Assembly: GCF_009758205.1 (NCBI RefSeq)
Contig: NZ_WRXN01000027.1
Location: 1-40,689 of the forward strand
DNA length: 40,689 nucleotides
From: Chitinophaga tropicalis
Lineage (GTDB): Bacteria > Bacteroidota > Bacteroidia > Chitinophagales > Chitinophagaceae
Direction: 5' to 3'
Below are positions 1 through 8,747 of this stretch, one piece after another. The notes beneath the pieces are model-generated. The model had not been told where the DNA came from. It searched no databases and saw only the letters and a program-made list of their open reading frames with translations. Position numbers and translations under genes: made by a program. Position 1 is the stretch's first letter. Every line of letters starts with the position of its first letter.

Positions 1-143
1 CTAAAAGTCCCTTTGGGAGAAGAAATTCCATTAACTGTCGATAGTTCTGATCCAAGTTGTTGCTTCTTAATGAGCTGCAAAAAAACAACTTTTTGATCTT
101 CCCCCCAAGTTTTCAACTTGATCCCTTTTTGAGCGGTTAGAAT
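1..143 (-). other. open frame running off the left edge, possible partial CDS
   Basis: On the minus strand one frame stays open for 47 codons from a TAG at 144-146 to the window edge. It reads like protein (…KTWGEDQKVVFLQLIKK…). A TTG at 116-114 could be a start; there is no ATG. It lies beyond the tRNA terminator, in the same direction as the tRNA. A short palindrome (CAAGTT-TTC-AACTTG, 107-121) overlaps the possible start. I do not recognise the peptide, and chance openness is a real alternative. Confidence 0.2.
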
Positions 144-144
144 C

Positions 145-187
145 TAAAAAAAATAAACCGCTGAGAATGAATTCTTCAGCGGTTTAA
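145..187 (-). terminator. intrinsic terminator of tRNA-Gln
   Basis: Arms AAACCGCTGA (155-164) and TCAGCGGTTT (176-185) form a perfect 10-bp stem with an 11-base loop. On the minus strand the stem is followed by a T-rich run (154 down to 145). It lies 23 bases after the tRNA 3' end. A-runs on the other side could let it work in both directions. Confidence 0.8.
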
Positions 188-209
188 AAAAAGGTTCGTT
201 TTTTCGAGT

Positions 210-279
210 TGCCTGACCTGGATTCGAACCAAGACAAACAGAGTCAGAGTCTGTCGTACTACCGTTATACTATCAGGCA
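210..279 (-). tRNA. tRNA-Gln (anticodon CUG)
   Basis: The minus strand folds into a complete cloverleaf. The acceptor stem TGCCTGA/TCAGGCA has 7 of 7 pairs. The D arm is short (GTA…TAC). The anticodon stem ACAGA/TCTGT encloses loop CTCTGAC, placing anticodon CTG at positions 34-36, which reads CAG (Gln). The T arm is CTTGG-TTCGAAT-CCAGG. No CCA is encoded, as is usual in this phylum. The D loop is small, giving about 70 bases in total. A promoter and a terminator flank it, so it is a single-gene transcript. Confidence 0.93.
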
Positions 280-299
280 GTTTCCCTTTGTTGGGAGTG

Positions 300-329
300 C
301 AAAGTTATATTTTTCTGTTTAAAAACAAA
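300..329 (-). promoter_or_regulatory. Bacteroidota-type promoter of tRNA-Gln
   Basis: On the minus strand the -7 box TAACTTTG (307-300) matches TAnnTTTG exactly. A -33 TTTG (329-326) lies 18 bases upstream. Transcription should start near 293, about 14 bases before the mature tRNA 5' end. Confidence 0.8.
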
Positions 330-387
330 AAAAATCTTAAAAAATAATATGTCAGTTTGATTTGCTGTAGGTGGTTAGAGAAAACTT

Positions 388-432
388 CACAAAAAAACGG
401 GTTTCGCCTTTGGCGAAACCCGTTTTTTTGTG
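388..432. terminator. perfect bidirectional terminator hairpin
   Basis: A perfect inverted repeat has GC-rich arms (398-408 and 412-422) and a 3-base loop. It is flanked by seven A (391-397) and seven T (423-429), then CAC/GTG. It sits 8 bases after the subtilase stop codon and terminates that minus-strand gene. The symmetric A/T tracts would work in either direction. Its core (GGTTTCGCC…GG..AAACC) resembles the hairpin at 15409-15451. Confidence 0.88.
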
Positions 433-439
433 AGGGAAT

Positions 440-2026
440 TTATTTATAAGTAGCTGCCAGCTGTAATGCTTTATAGGCATTTACCACACCGCCTGTACGG
501 CACAGATCTGTCATCTGTACTTCTTTTGGCTGCTGTTCATCATCTCCCATGACAGCTACGGGGTGTTGTACTTTCACTACAGATCTTGTAATGATCTCCT
601 TTACCTGCAGAGCAGTCAGTTTAGGGTAATAAGAGCGGATCAGTGCGGCAATACCGGAAACAACGGGAGCTGCCATACTGGTGCCATCGTGATAGTCGTA
701 ATGAGAACCGGGCGTAGAGGAGTAGATCGCTACACCGGGAGCAAATACGTCAACAGATCTTTTACCGTAGTTGGAGAAAGGAGCTACGAGAGATTCATTA
801 TCATCAGGGCCGGAGGCGCCTACTTCGATCCAGGCGGTAGCTTCACCACCGTCAGCATAAATGCGGTTAGGATAGTTGGCTACACTGTCAGTATTCTGGC
901 CATCGTTACCGGCTGCATGAATGAGCAGTATATCTTTGGAGATGGCATATTTCACAGCCTCATCCACTTCTTTTTTATTGGGAGAGTAAGGTTTGCCAAA
1001 GCTCATATTGATCACTTTAGCGCCGTTATCTGCAGCATAGCGGATAGCGTTGGCAATATCTTTATCTCTTTCATCGCCGTTAGGAACGGCGCGTACGCAC
1101 ATGATCTGAACATTGTCAGCTACACCGTTTATACCAAGGCTGTTATTCCTTGATGCGGCAATGATACCGGCAACGTGGGTACCGTGATCGGCACCGGGGC
1201 CGGTTACGTCATTGCTGCCGTAGTATCTTTCTTTAGCGTTGTTATAGTCGTCCCCAACTATGGCGCGGGGGTCGAATTCCAGGTTGAGTTGGTAGTCTAC
1301 CTGTTCTTTGTAATGTTTTACTGCGGCGTCCAGTTCTTTTTCCCTGAAGGTTTTAAAGTCGGGGTAGCGCTGCAGCGGTTCCAGTATTACCTGTTTGATC
1401 CTGGATTCGCCTGTGTTCTGCGGGTTGTATGCCTGGAGATCTGCCTGGGTTGGATTATCATTTTTCATATGGGCCAGCATGCTGTCCAGCATACCTACAA
1501 AGCCGGAAATACCGGCAAGGGTTTGCTGGGCTTCGTTGAGCTGCTGCTCATATTTTGAACGGAGTTGTTTGTACTGGTAGAGCCCGGCAGTATCTGCAGG
1601 AACGCTGTTCAGACTACCGAATTTAGTCTGTTGCTGGCGTACAAGACGAGTCAGCTCCAGGTTGTCATAATCCACATTGCCTTTGGTGGAACCGATAAAG
1701 TTCCAGCCGTTAATATCATCTGTGAAATGGTTCTTATCATCATCCTTACCGTTGCCGGCTTTCTCTTTTGTATTTACCCAAAGGACCTTTTTGAGGTCTT
1801 CATGTGTGGTATCTACACCACCGTCAATTACAGCAACAATAACCGGTTTGGACTTTTTGTCTTTCAGCAGTTCTGTATATGCTTTTTCTACGCTGACGCC
1901 GAATACGGAATCTTTTTGCAGGTCCATGTTCTGCCAGTTAGGAGTCTGGGCATAAACAGCTGACACTGAGAGTAAAAGTGTGGCAGCAACTGCTGCTTTC
2001 TTGCAAATGTTCATATTTAGTTTCAT
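440..2026 (-). CDS. secreted S8 family (subtilisin-like) serine peptidase
   Basis: This 528-residue exported protease probably acts in the periplasm or outside the cell. Residues 1-26 form a Sec signal peptide (hydrophobic core AAVAATLLLSVSAVYA, then Q). The subtilase triad is visible: Asp68 in VIAVIDGGVD, His281 in DHGTHVAG and Ser450 in GTSMAAP. The oxyanion Asn374 lies in AAGNDG. About 210 residues separate Asp and His, far more than in subtilisin. They include a Gln/Lys-rich, probably helical insertion at about 125-250, as seen in other Bacteroidota S8 peptidases. No C-terminal sorting domain is visible. It is a single gene with its own terminator. The substrate is unknown and the family call is secure. 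Confidence 0.93.
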   Translation of the reverse strand: MKLNMNICKKAAVAATLLLSVSAVYAQTPNWQNMDLQKDSVFGVSVEKAYTELLKDKKSKPVIVAVIDGGVDTTHEDLKKVLWVNTKEKAGNGKDDDKNHFTDDINGWNFIGSTKGNVDYDNLELTRLVRQQQTKFGSLNSVPADTAGLYQYKQLRSKYEQQLNEAQQTLAGISGFVGMLDSMLAHMKNDNPTQADLQAYNPQNTGESRIKQVILEPLQRYPDFKTFREKELDAAVKHYKEQVDYQLNLEFDPRAIVGDDYNNAKERYYGSNDVTGPGADHGTHVAGIIAASRNNSLGINGVADNVQIMCVRAVPNGDERDKDIANAIRYAADNGAKVINMSFGKPYSPNKKEVDEAVKYAISKDILLIHAAGNDGQNTDSVANYPNRIYADGGEATAWIEVGASGPDDNESLVAPFSNYGKRSVDVFAPGVAIYSSTPGSHYDYHDGTSMAAPVVSGIAALIRSYYPKLTALQVKEIITRSVVKVQHPVAVMGDDEQQPKEVQMTDLCRTGGVVNAYKALQLAATYK

Positions 2027-2171
2027 TGATCTGCCCTTACCCGGTTGGTTCCTGGAATTGGGATTATTTATTGTTATTGTTTGATGGTCATAGGTTATTG
2101 TTCGTGACTTTTTGGTGCCTCTCGATGGGGCTATAGCTGTGCAAGGTAAGGATTAAAACAGTATGAAAATG

Positions 2172-2205
2172 TTAAAAAGCAAGGGATAGCCGCCGGCTAT
2201 CCCTT
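2172..2205 (-). terminator. terminator of the efflux operon
   Basis: Arms AAGGGATAGCC (2181-2191) and GGCTATCCCTT (2195-2205) form a perfect 11-bp stem with a 3-base loop. On the minus strand it is followed by GCTTTTT. It begins 10 bases past the stop of the last efflux gene. Confidence 0.85.
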
Positions 2206-2215
2206 ACCTGACGGC

Positions 2216-3619
2216 CTATTTCCAGCCGCCTCCCAGGCTCCGGTACAGGCTTACAACGGCCTGCAGCTGCTGGAGCTTGTCACTGACGCTATTTAGCTGG
2301 GCGGCCAGCAGGCTTTGTTCCGATGTCAATACATCGGTATAGTTAGTGGAGGATGTGTATTTGAGGAGCTCTTTGGTGAAATCGACTGATTTCTGGAGAT
2401 AGTTGATCTGTTCTGAGCGGATCTTCGCTTTGTCTATCGCTGCCTGGTACTTAAATAAGGCATTGCTGACTTCCTGTCCGGCGGTAAGCAGGGTTTGCCG
2501 GAATGTGGCCAGGGATTCTTCCTGGTTGGCCTCTGCTACCTTTAGCCGCTGTTTGTTCAATCCCTGGTTGAAGATGGGCTGTGTCAGGCTGCCCACGATG
2601 CTGCCAAAGAAAGAGGAGGCGTCAAACAGTTTGGATACGCTGGTGTTTGACAAGCCGCCGGTGGCGGTGATAGAGAGGGAAGGGTAGAAGTAGGTCCTGG
2701 CTACGTTAGTGAGCTCGAAATAATAGCGTAGCTGGTATTCTGCCTGCTGTACGTCCGGCCGGTTGGCCAGGAGCTGTGCCGGTACGCCGGTATGCAGATC
2801 TGTATTGACGGCCTGTGCATCAAGGGATGTGCGGGTAATGGGGGCCGGGGCCCTACCCAGCAGTATACAGATGGCATTTTCTGTTTCCCGTATGTTTTGT
2901 TTCAGGTCAGGTATGGTCACCTCTGCCGAGTAGCGGTTGGCGGCACTTTGCACTACAGCCGCGCCGGTCACTACATCGCTTTCTTTCAGGACCTTCATGG
3001 CCTCAACATCAGCTATCCTGTTGGTCACTGTTTTTTCTGTGATGGCCAGCTGGGCATCGTAAGCCAGCAGGGCGTAGTAGTTGGTAGCAATGTCTGCTAT
3101 CAGCTGGGTCAGCACTGCTCTTCTGTATGCTTCGCTCTGCAGGAAGGCGCTGAGATAAGCCTTTTTGGTGCTTCGGAGTTTCCCCCATATGTCGGCCTCC
3201 CAGCTGGAGGAGAGGGACAGTTCGTATGAGGTGGTGGCCAGGAAGCCTGCTCCCTGGGTAACAGACAGCTTTTTCTTTGTGGCGCTGGCCGTTGCATCCA
3301 GTGTGGGGAGGAAAGCCAGCTTGCTTTGCTGCAGGTTGGCGGAAGCCGATTTAATACGGGCAACGGCTATTTTCAGGTCCAGGTTATTGCTGATGCCTTC
3401 CTGTATAAGCGCCTGCAGGTCTGTATCTGTAAACAGCTGCTGCCACGGCATATTTGCAATGGTGGCGCTGTCTGTGGTATTGACATCGCGGTACAGGGCA
3501 TTGTCTGCCACCTGTTCCGGCCGCTGATAAGGCTTTGTTACTTTGCAGGAAGCTGTCATAGCAACCAGTGCAGCCACCAGCAATGCTTTCCTGTTACTCA
3601 ATATATGTGTATGGCTCAT
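2216..3619 (-). CDS. TolC/OprM-like outer-membrane factor of RND efflux pump
   Basis: This 467-residue outer-membrane efflux lipoprotein of the NodT/OprM type is expected to trimerise into the exit duct of the tripartite pump encoded upstream. The N-terminus has a lipobox (MTASC, lipid Cys25). Two long repeated Ala/Gln-rich helical regions follow, typical of OEP domains. Features include WWQ-like 'MPWQQLFTDTDLQALIQEGISNN' start of the first repeat, 'LANRPDVQQAEYQLR' opening the second, and a C-terminal 'SLYRSLGGGWK' end common in this family. The start lies 6 bases after the pump stop, so the genes are co-transcribed and probably translationally coupled. The substrate cannot be read from the sequence. 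Confidence 0.93.
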   Translation of the reverse strand: MSHTHILSNRKALLVAALVAMTASCKVTKPYQRPEQVADNALYRDVNTTDSATIANMPWQQLFTDTDLQALIQEGISNNLDLKIAVARIKSASANLQQSKLAFLPTLDATASATKKKLSVTQGAGFLATTSYELSLSSSWEADIWGKLRSTKKAYLSAFLQSEAYRRAVLTQLIADIATNYYALLAYDAQLAITEKTVTNRIADVEAMKVLKESDVVTGAAVVQSAANRYSAEVTIPDLKQNIRETENAICILLGRAPAPITRTSLDAQAVNTDLHTGVPAQLLANRPDVQQAEYQLRYYFELTNVARTYFYPSLSITATGGLSNTSVSKLFDASSFFGSIVGSLTQPIFNQGLNKQRLKVAEANQEESLATFRQTLLTAGQEVSNALFKYQAAIDKAKIRSEQINYLQKSVDFTKELLKYTSSTNYTDVLTSEQSLLAAQLNSVSDKLQQLQAVVSLYRSLGGGWK

Positions 3620-3625
3620 GTACTT

Positions 3626-6600
3626 CTATTTTGTGATGACTGGAGTAGCAGTTTCCTCGTCTTCTTCTCTTTTCCTGCTTACTTTTTCCTGTATTGCCTG
3701 GAAGATGATAAACAGCACCGGTATAACGAATACGCCTATCACCGTACCAAAGAGCATCCCGCCTACAGCAGCTGTACCGATGGATCGGTTACCATTGGCG
3801 CCTGCGCCGGTAGATATCATCAGCGGCATCAGTCCGAAAATGAAGGCAAGAGAGGTCATGAGAATGGGCCGGAGCCTGGCTTTGGAGCCTTCTACTGCCG
3901 ACTGGACCAGGGGCATGCCATTGCGCCTTCTTTCCACCGCATACTCTACTATCAGGATGGCGTTCTTGGCCAGCAATCCTATCAGCATGATGAGGGAGAT
4001 CTGTGTATAGATGTTGTTATCTATGTTAAAGATCTTCGCAAACAGGAATGTACCTGCAAGGCCTACGGGCAGGGAAAGCAGTACCGCCAGTGGCAGGAGA
4101 TAGCTTTCATATTGTGCGCTGAGCAGAAAGTAAACGAAGATGAGACAGAGTATGAAGACGTAGGTGGATTGTGTACCACTGCTCTGTTCTTCGCGGCTGA
4201 TACCTGAGAATTCATATCCATACCCGGGAGGTAAGGTCTGATCTGCCACTTCTTTAATGGCATTGAGTGCTTCACCTGAGCTGTAACCTGCATTGGGCGC
4301 GCCGTTGACAGACATGGCCGTGAACAGGTTGAACCTGGAAATGCTTTCCGGTCCGTATACCCTTGACAGGGTTACAAACTCAGAGATGGGCGCCATGTTG
4401 TTGCCTGTGGTGCGTACGTAGATCTTGTTGAGTCCTGCAATATTGGCGCGATAGTTTGTATCTGCCTGTATCATTACGCGATACTGTTTTCCAAACTGGT
4501 TGAAGTTGGAAGCGTAGTAACCTCCATAATACACCTGCATGGCGTTCATGATATCGTTGACCAGCAGACCTGCTTCTTTCACTTTAGCCACATTTACATC
4601 CAGCTGATATTGAGGGAAGTTGGGATTGAAAGTGGTAGAAGCGTATTGTATTTCCGGGCGTTTCTGTAAGGCTGCCAGGTAGTCCTGGGCTACTTTGTAA
4701 AACTCTGCCGTAGTATGTCCGCCTTTATCCTGCAGCTGGAAGGAGAACCCGCCGGCTATGCCAAAACCGGTAATGGTGGGAAGGGAGATGGGCAGTATCT
4801 GTGCCTCCCGTATGTGCGCAGTTTTTTGCCAGATCATTTTGATGACGTCTTCGTTGCTCACTCCTTTACGGTCATTCCAGTGTTTCAGTTCAAGTATCAC
4901 CATGGCGTAGGAGCTGCCGGCGCCGGCCAGGATGTTCTGTCCTACCATGCGCAGGGAGTTGTTGACCTGCGGAATGGAGCGTGCAATGTTGTCTACTTCA
5001 GTGGCAATAACAGTGGTACGTTCCATAGAAGTAGCGGGTGGCATGCTGATGTTGATAAAGATCGTACCCATGTCTTCATTCGGTACAAAGCTGGAAGGCG
5101 TTGTCTTCATTAAATAATACAGGCCACCGCTGAAGATGGCAATGCCCAGTATTACTATCCATTTCCTGGCAGAGAGGAAGGAAACGGAACGGGCGTATTT
5201 GTCGGTCATTACGCTGAACCCTGCGTTGAAGGCCGTGTAGAACCGTTGGATAAGATTTTTCTTTTTATGTTCTTCTGAATGTGGTTTGAGGAATAAGGCT
5301 GCCAGCGCGGGGCTCAGGGTGAGCGCGTTGACAGCGGAAAGGATGATGGCGATAGCCAGTGTTATACCAAACTGTTTGTAGAACACGCCGGTGGAACCAC
5401 TGATGAAGGTAACGGGCACGAATACTGCAGACATAACCAGTGTAATGGATATAATGGCGCCGGATATCTCGTTCATGGCGTCTATGGCAGCTTTGCGGGA
5501 CGACTTATACCCTGTATCCAGTTTGGCGTGGACAGCTTCTACCACTACGATGGCATCATCTACCACAATACCGATGGCCAGCACCAATGCGAATAATGTG
5601 AGCAGGTTAATGCTGAAGCCAAAGAGGTTCAGGAAGAAGAATGTACCAATAATGGCTACCGGTACGGAGATGGCCGGGATGAGAGTAGAACGGAAGTCCT
5701 GCAGGAAGATGAATACAACGATGAATACCAGTATGAATGCTTCTATCAGTGTATGGATCACCTTTTCTATTGAGGCGTCCAGGAACCTGTTGATATCTAC
5801 CAGTTGTGTATAATGTATGCCGGCCGGGAAAGATTTGGCTGCTTCTGCCAGGACGGCTTTACTGTTATTGATCACTTCACTGGCATTGGAGCCTGCTGTC
5901 TGGTTGATGGAGATATTGGTAGCGGGTTTACCGTTCACCGTACCCATACTGTTGTATGAGAGGGCGCCCAGTTCTACGCGGGCTACATCTTTGAGGCGTA
6001 ATACCTGTCCTTCGCCGGTGGATTTGATGATGATATTCTCAAACTCCGGAATAGACTGCAGCTTCCCTTTGTAACGGATCACGTACTGAAAGCTCTGACC
6101 TCCCTGTTCTCCGAATTTACCCGGAGCTGCTTCAATGTTCTGATCGTTCAGGGCGGAGTTAATATCTGCCGGTACCAGTCCGTACACAGACATTACATCC
6201 GGTTTCAGCCATATCCTCATGGAGTAGTTCATGGTGCCGAAGGCGCTGGCGTTACCTACGCCGTTCACTCTTTTGAGCTGTGGGATGAGATTGATCTCAG
6301 CATAGTTCTGCAGGAAGGTCTGGTCGTATGCCGGGTTATCGCTGTAGATAGCGGTGATCAGCAGGTTACTGCTCTGTTGTTTTTTAACGGTTACGCCTGC
6401 CTCTGTCACTTCTGCCGGAAGCAGGGCGGAGGCGGTAGATACGCGGTTCTGTACATCTACGGCTGCCTGGTCAGGGTCTGTGCCTACATTAAAATAAATG
6501 CTGATAGTGGCAGAGCCTTCGTTGGTAGCGGTAGAGGTCATGTATGTCATGCCTTCTACGCCGTTTATCTGTTCTTCCAGGGGCACTATCACGCTTTTCA

Positions 6601-6772
6601 GCACCACGTCGGCATTGGCGCCTGTGTAGCTGGCGGACACCTGTACCGTTGGCGGTGCAATGTCCGGGTATTGTGCAATAGGTAATGATACAAGTCCCAG
6701 TATACCCAGTATGACAATGATGATGGATATCACCGTACTGAGTACCGGACGTTCTATGAATTTCTTTAGCAT
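3626..6772 (-). CDS. RND (HAE1/AcrB-type) inner-membrane efflux transporter
   Basis: This 1048-residue proton-driven pump has the standard HAE1 length. It begins with the family hallmark FIERPVLSTVISI and PIAQYPDIAPPTV. Twelve membrane segments are expected, with two large periplasmic loops (about 40-330 and 560-870). The proton-relay Asp pair lies in TM4 (GIVVDDAIVVVE, Asp405/Asp406). The matching Lys lies in TM10 (LIGLLAKNAILIVEYA). The protein takes substrates from the periplasm or outer leaflet and passes them to the outer-membrane duct through the adaptor. It sits between adaptor (23-base gap) and outer-membrane factor (6-base gap). Hydrophobic drugs, detergents or dyes are the family's usual substrates; the specific one here is unknown. 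Confidence 0.96.
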   Translation of the reverse strand: MLKKFIERPVLSTVISIIIVILGILGLVSLPIAQYPDIAPPTVQVSASYTGANADVVLKSVIVPLEEQINGVEGMTYMTSTATNEGSATISIYFNVGTDPDQAAVDVQNRVSTASALLPAEVTEAGVTVKKQQSSNLLITAIYSDNPAYDQTFLQNYAEINLIPQLKRVNGVGNASAFGTMNYSMRIWLKPDVMSVYGLVPADINSALNDQNIEAAPGKFGEQGGQSFQYVIRYKGKLQSIPEFENIIIKSTGEGQVLRLKDVARVELGALSYNSMGTVNGKPATNISINQTAGSNASEVINNSKAVLAEAAKSFPAGIHYTQLVDINRFLDASIEKVIHTLIEAFILVFIVVFIFLQDFRSTLIPAISVPVAIIGTFFFLNLFGFSINLLTLFALVLAIGIVVDDAIVVVEAVHAKLDTGYKSSRKAAIDAMNEISGAIISITLVMSAVFVPVTFISGSTGVFYKQFGITLAIAIILSAVNALTLSPALAALFLKPHSEEHKKKNLIQRFYTAFNAGFSVMTDKYARSVSFLSARKWIVILGIAIFSGGLYYLMKTTPSSFVPNEDMGTIFINISMPPATSMERTTVIATEVDNIARSIPQVNNSLRMVGQNILAGAGSSYAMVILELKHWNDRKGVSNEDVIKMIWQKTAHIREAQILPISLPTITGFGIAGGFSFQLQDKGGHTTAEFYKVAQDYLAALQKRPEIQYASTTFNPNFPQYQLDVNVAKVKEAGLLVNDIMNAMQVYYGGYYASNFNQFGKQYRVMIQADTNYRANIAGLNKIYVRTTGNNMAPISEFVTLSRVYGPESISRFNLFTAMSVNGAPNAGYSSGEALNAIKEVADQTLPPGYGYEFSGISREEQSSGTQSTYVFILCLIFVYFLLSAQYESYLLPLAVLLSLPVGLAGTFLFAKIFNIDNNIYTQISLIMLIGLLAKNAILIVEYAVERRRNGMPLVQSAVEGSKARLRPILMTSLAFIFGLMPLMISTGAGANGNRSIGTAAVGGMLFGTVIGVFVIPVLFIIFQAIQEKVSRKREEDEETATPVITK

Positions 6773-6795
6773 GATCTGATGTTTTGTAAGATGGG

Positions 6796-7959
6796 CTATT
6801 CACTCTTGCTGTAAAGGCTGTCTGCTTTTACTTCCCGGGGGCGGATCAATGTGCTGTCCCGCAATGTGCTGACGCCTTCCAGCACTACTCTGTCACCTGC
6901 TTTGAGGCCTTCTTTTACGATAAAGTACAGACCATTATCATTAGCAGTAGTAACAATGGGAACACTGGTAACGTAGTTGTCTTTTCCTACAACGTAAGCA
7001 AAGTGTTTATCCTGGAGCTCGTAAGTGGCGCCCTGTGGTATTACCAGTGCGGTATCTTCTGTTCTTGGTAGTCGCACTGTGGCGCTGGCGCCACTTCTGA
7101 TAATACCCAGGGGGTTGGGGAAGGAGGCTTTGAAGCTGGCGGTGCCTGTTTCTGTGGATATCAGTCCGCTGGCGGTCTCTATCCTTCCTTTTTCATTGTA
7201 CTGTGCGCCATTGGCAAGAATGAGGGAGACGTCAGGCAGGATGTTGAGTTTTTCCTGTAAGGTATTCCCTGGTACAAGTTCTGAGAAATCCAGCAGTTGT
7301 TTTTCGTTGAAGGAGAAGTAAGCGTAGATCTTGCCTACGTTGGAGAGTGTGGTCAGCGCCTCGGTGCTGGTGCTGCTTACCAGTGCGCCTATCTTATAAG
7401 GGATAGTGCCAATGGCGCCATCGGCGGGGCTTCTGATGATGGTATATCCCAGGTTGGTCTCGGCGTTGGCCAGTGTAGCTTTTGCCTGTGCCAGCGCGGC
7501 CTGTTTTGCTTCCAGGGTATATTGAGCAGATTCCAGCTGGTATTTGCTGACAATCTCTTTTTCTACCAGGGGCCTGACCTTGTTTACATCCATCTGTGCA
7601 GCATTTACATCTGCCACAGCGCTTTTGATGCTGGCTTTGGCGGTGATGACGTCCTGCTCATACTGTGGATTGCTGATCTTGAATAGAAGTTGTCCTTTTT
7701 TAACTGTGGCGCCTTCATTCACGTAGATGGCTTCTACATATCCGTCTACTTTGGGCCTGATCTCTATCACCTGCTGTCCTTGTATGGTGGCTGGAAAATC
7801 ATAATGGATGGTGGTTTTCCGGGGTGTCAGGGTGACCACTGCATAGTCTTTGACTGCGTCGGGGCCGCCACCGGCGGCTTTTTTCTTATTGCCACAGGAG
7901 ATAAGCAGCAATGCAGCAAAGGCTGTGGATAAATAACCAGATGCATTCGTTGTTAACAT
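6796..7959 (-). CDS. periplasmic adaptor (membrane fusion protein) of RND efflux pump
   Basis: This 387-residue AcrA/MexA-like lipoprotein joins pump and outer-membrane duct. It has a lipobox (LLLISC, Cys22) and a short Gly/Lys linker. The first half of the lipoyl domain reads 'VDGYVEAIYVNEGATVKKGQLLFKI' (about 90-115). A helical hairpin of about 75 residues rich in Ala/Gln follows. The second lipoyl half is 'IRSPADGAIGTIPYKIGALV' (about 175-195), followed by beta-barrel and membrane-proximal domains ('LKAGDRVVLEGV' near the C-terminus). It is the first structural gene after tetR, with a 91-base gap that holds the putative operator. No clear -7 box is visible in that gap, so transcription may also come from the tetR promoter. 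Confidence 0.95.
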   Translation of the reverse strand: MLTTNASGYLSTAFAALLLISCGNKKKAAGGGPDAVKDYAVVTLTPRKTTIHYDFPATIQGQQVIEIRPKVDGYVEAIYVNEGATVKKGQLLFKISNPQYEQDVITAKASIKSAVADVNAAQMDVNKVRPLVEKEIVSKYQLESAQYTLEAKQAALAQAKATLANAETNLGYTIIRSPADGAIGTIPYKIGALVSSTSTEALTTLSNVGKIYAYFSFNEKQLLDFSELVPGNTLQEKLNILPDVSLILANGAQYNEKGRIETASGLISTETGTASFKASFPNPLGIIRSGASATVRLPRTEDTALVIPQGATYELQDKHFAYVVGKDNYVTSVPIVTTANDNGLYFIVKEGLKAGDRVVLEGVSTLRDSTLIRPREVKADSLYSKSE

Positions 7960-7963
7960 ATAA

Positions 7964-7980
7964 GTTTGACATTTTTGTTA
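7964..7980. promoter_or_regulatory. putative TetR operator copy 1, before the adaptor gene
   Basis: GTTTGACATTTTTGTTA on the plus strand matches GTTTGACAATTTTGTTA on the minus strand before tetR at 16 of 17 positions. It ends 5 bases upstream of the adaptor ATG, so binding there would block leader transcription or ribosome access. The assignment rests on the shared motif and on the adjacent TetR gene. Confidence 0.5.
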
Positions 7981-8050
7981 ATTACCAGATAAAAAATTTG
8001 CTCGTACAGGTACAGGGGAATGGCAATGGTAATAAAGTTGATATAGAGGA

Positions 8051-8647
8051 TTACTGACCGAAAATGAGGTCCATGATCACTTTCTTTCTTTCATTAACAA
8101 TCTTTTCGTATTCCTGTTCAGTCAAACCGAATAATTGCATATTGAGTGGTCTGACTATGAAGGGGTAAACCAGCAGGGAAAAGAGGTTGATCATAAAATG
8201 GACAGGCTTTGTTTTTCGTATATTCCCTTTATCCATTTCATGTTGAATCTCTTTCAGGAATTCTTTCATCCGGGAGCGGCCGTTCATGAAAGCGGCATCT
8301 TTTTCTTCCTTCATTTCGTTGAAGGCGGTGGTGATAGACATTTCGAGGTAGGGATAGGTTTTAAGCCTGTTTAGGAAAGACTCTACGAACTTTTCTATCT
8401 TCTTTCTGAAGGGGATCGGTTCACTGAGAATATTGTTTGATTCGGCTAATGCGGTCAGGCGGGCGCATTCAAATACTGCGTCAAAAAGCTGATCGCGGGA
8501 CCTGAAGTAATAGTGTATGAGTGTCCTGTTTACCCCGGCAGCATCTGCAATGTCCTGGGTAGTAGCATTTAAACGGCCTTCGGAAAAAAAGACGCGCATG
8601 GCAGTATCAATAATGTGTTGTTCCGTTTTATTATCCCTGGTTGCCAT
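8051..8647 (-). CDS. TetR/AcrR family transcriptional repressor of the efflux operon
   Basis: From the ATG at 8647 the product is 198 residues. An upstream in-frame TTG at 8683 would add 12 residues, but it overlaps the proposed promoter and operator, and MATRDNKTEQHIIDTAMRVF is a normal TetR start. The helix-turn-helix is 'TTQDIADAAGVNRTLIHYYF' (about 27-46), a clear match to the family. The C-terminal ligand-binding domain is helical and divergent, so the inducer cannot be inferred. The gene lies directly upstream of the pump genes in the same direction, the usual layout for a local repressor that also controls itself. Confidence 0.93.
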   Translation of the reverse strand: MATRDNKTEQHIIDTAMRVFFSEGRLNATTQDIADAAGVNRTLIHYYFRSRDQLFDAVFECARLTALAESNNILSEPIPFRKKIEKFVESFLNRLKTYPYLEMSITTAFNEMKEEKDAAFMNGRSRMKEFLKEIQHEMDKGNIRKTKPVHFMINLFSLLVYPFIVRPLNMQLFGLTEQEYEKIVNERKKVIMDLIFGQ

Positions 8648-8660
8648 GCTTTTATAATAA

Positions 8661-8682
8661 TGTCTAACAAAATTGTCAAACA
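8661..8682. promoter_or_regulatory. putative TetR operator copy 2, before tetR
   Basis: This is an imperfect 22-bp palindrome with arms TGTCTAACAA and TTGTCAAACA around a 2-base centre; 8 of 10 arm positions pair. It contains the 17-base motif shared with 7964-7980. It overlaps the expected transcription start of tetR, which fits negative autoregulation. Confidence 0.55.
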
Positions 8683-8709
8683 AAGGTAGGGTAAGTTCTG
8701 GTTTTGAAA
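8681..8709 (-). promoter_or_regulatory. promoter of tetR (and possibly the whole efflux operon)
   Basis: On the minus strand TACCTTTG (8688-8681) fits TAnnTTTG. A TTTC (8709-8706) lies 17 bases upstream, one base off the -33 TTTG. The box directly abuts the operator-like palindrome. Confidence 0.5.
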
Positions 8710-8747
8710 AACAGGAGTAGGCATTTTAACAATATTTTTTTACATTC

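Noticed and set aside
3326..4207. Long plus-strand open frame (293 codons) opposite the efflux pump genes
   Set aside because: It spans two well-supported minus-strand genes and their junction; the Cys/His-rich translation is typical of an antisense shadow.
8648..8683. Longer TetR start at the TTG at 8683
   Set aside because: The extra 12 codons overlap the promoter/operator region, and the ATG at 8647 gives a normal TetR N-terminus.
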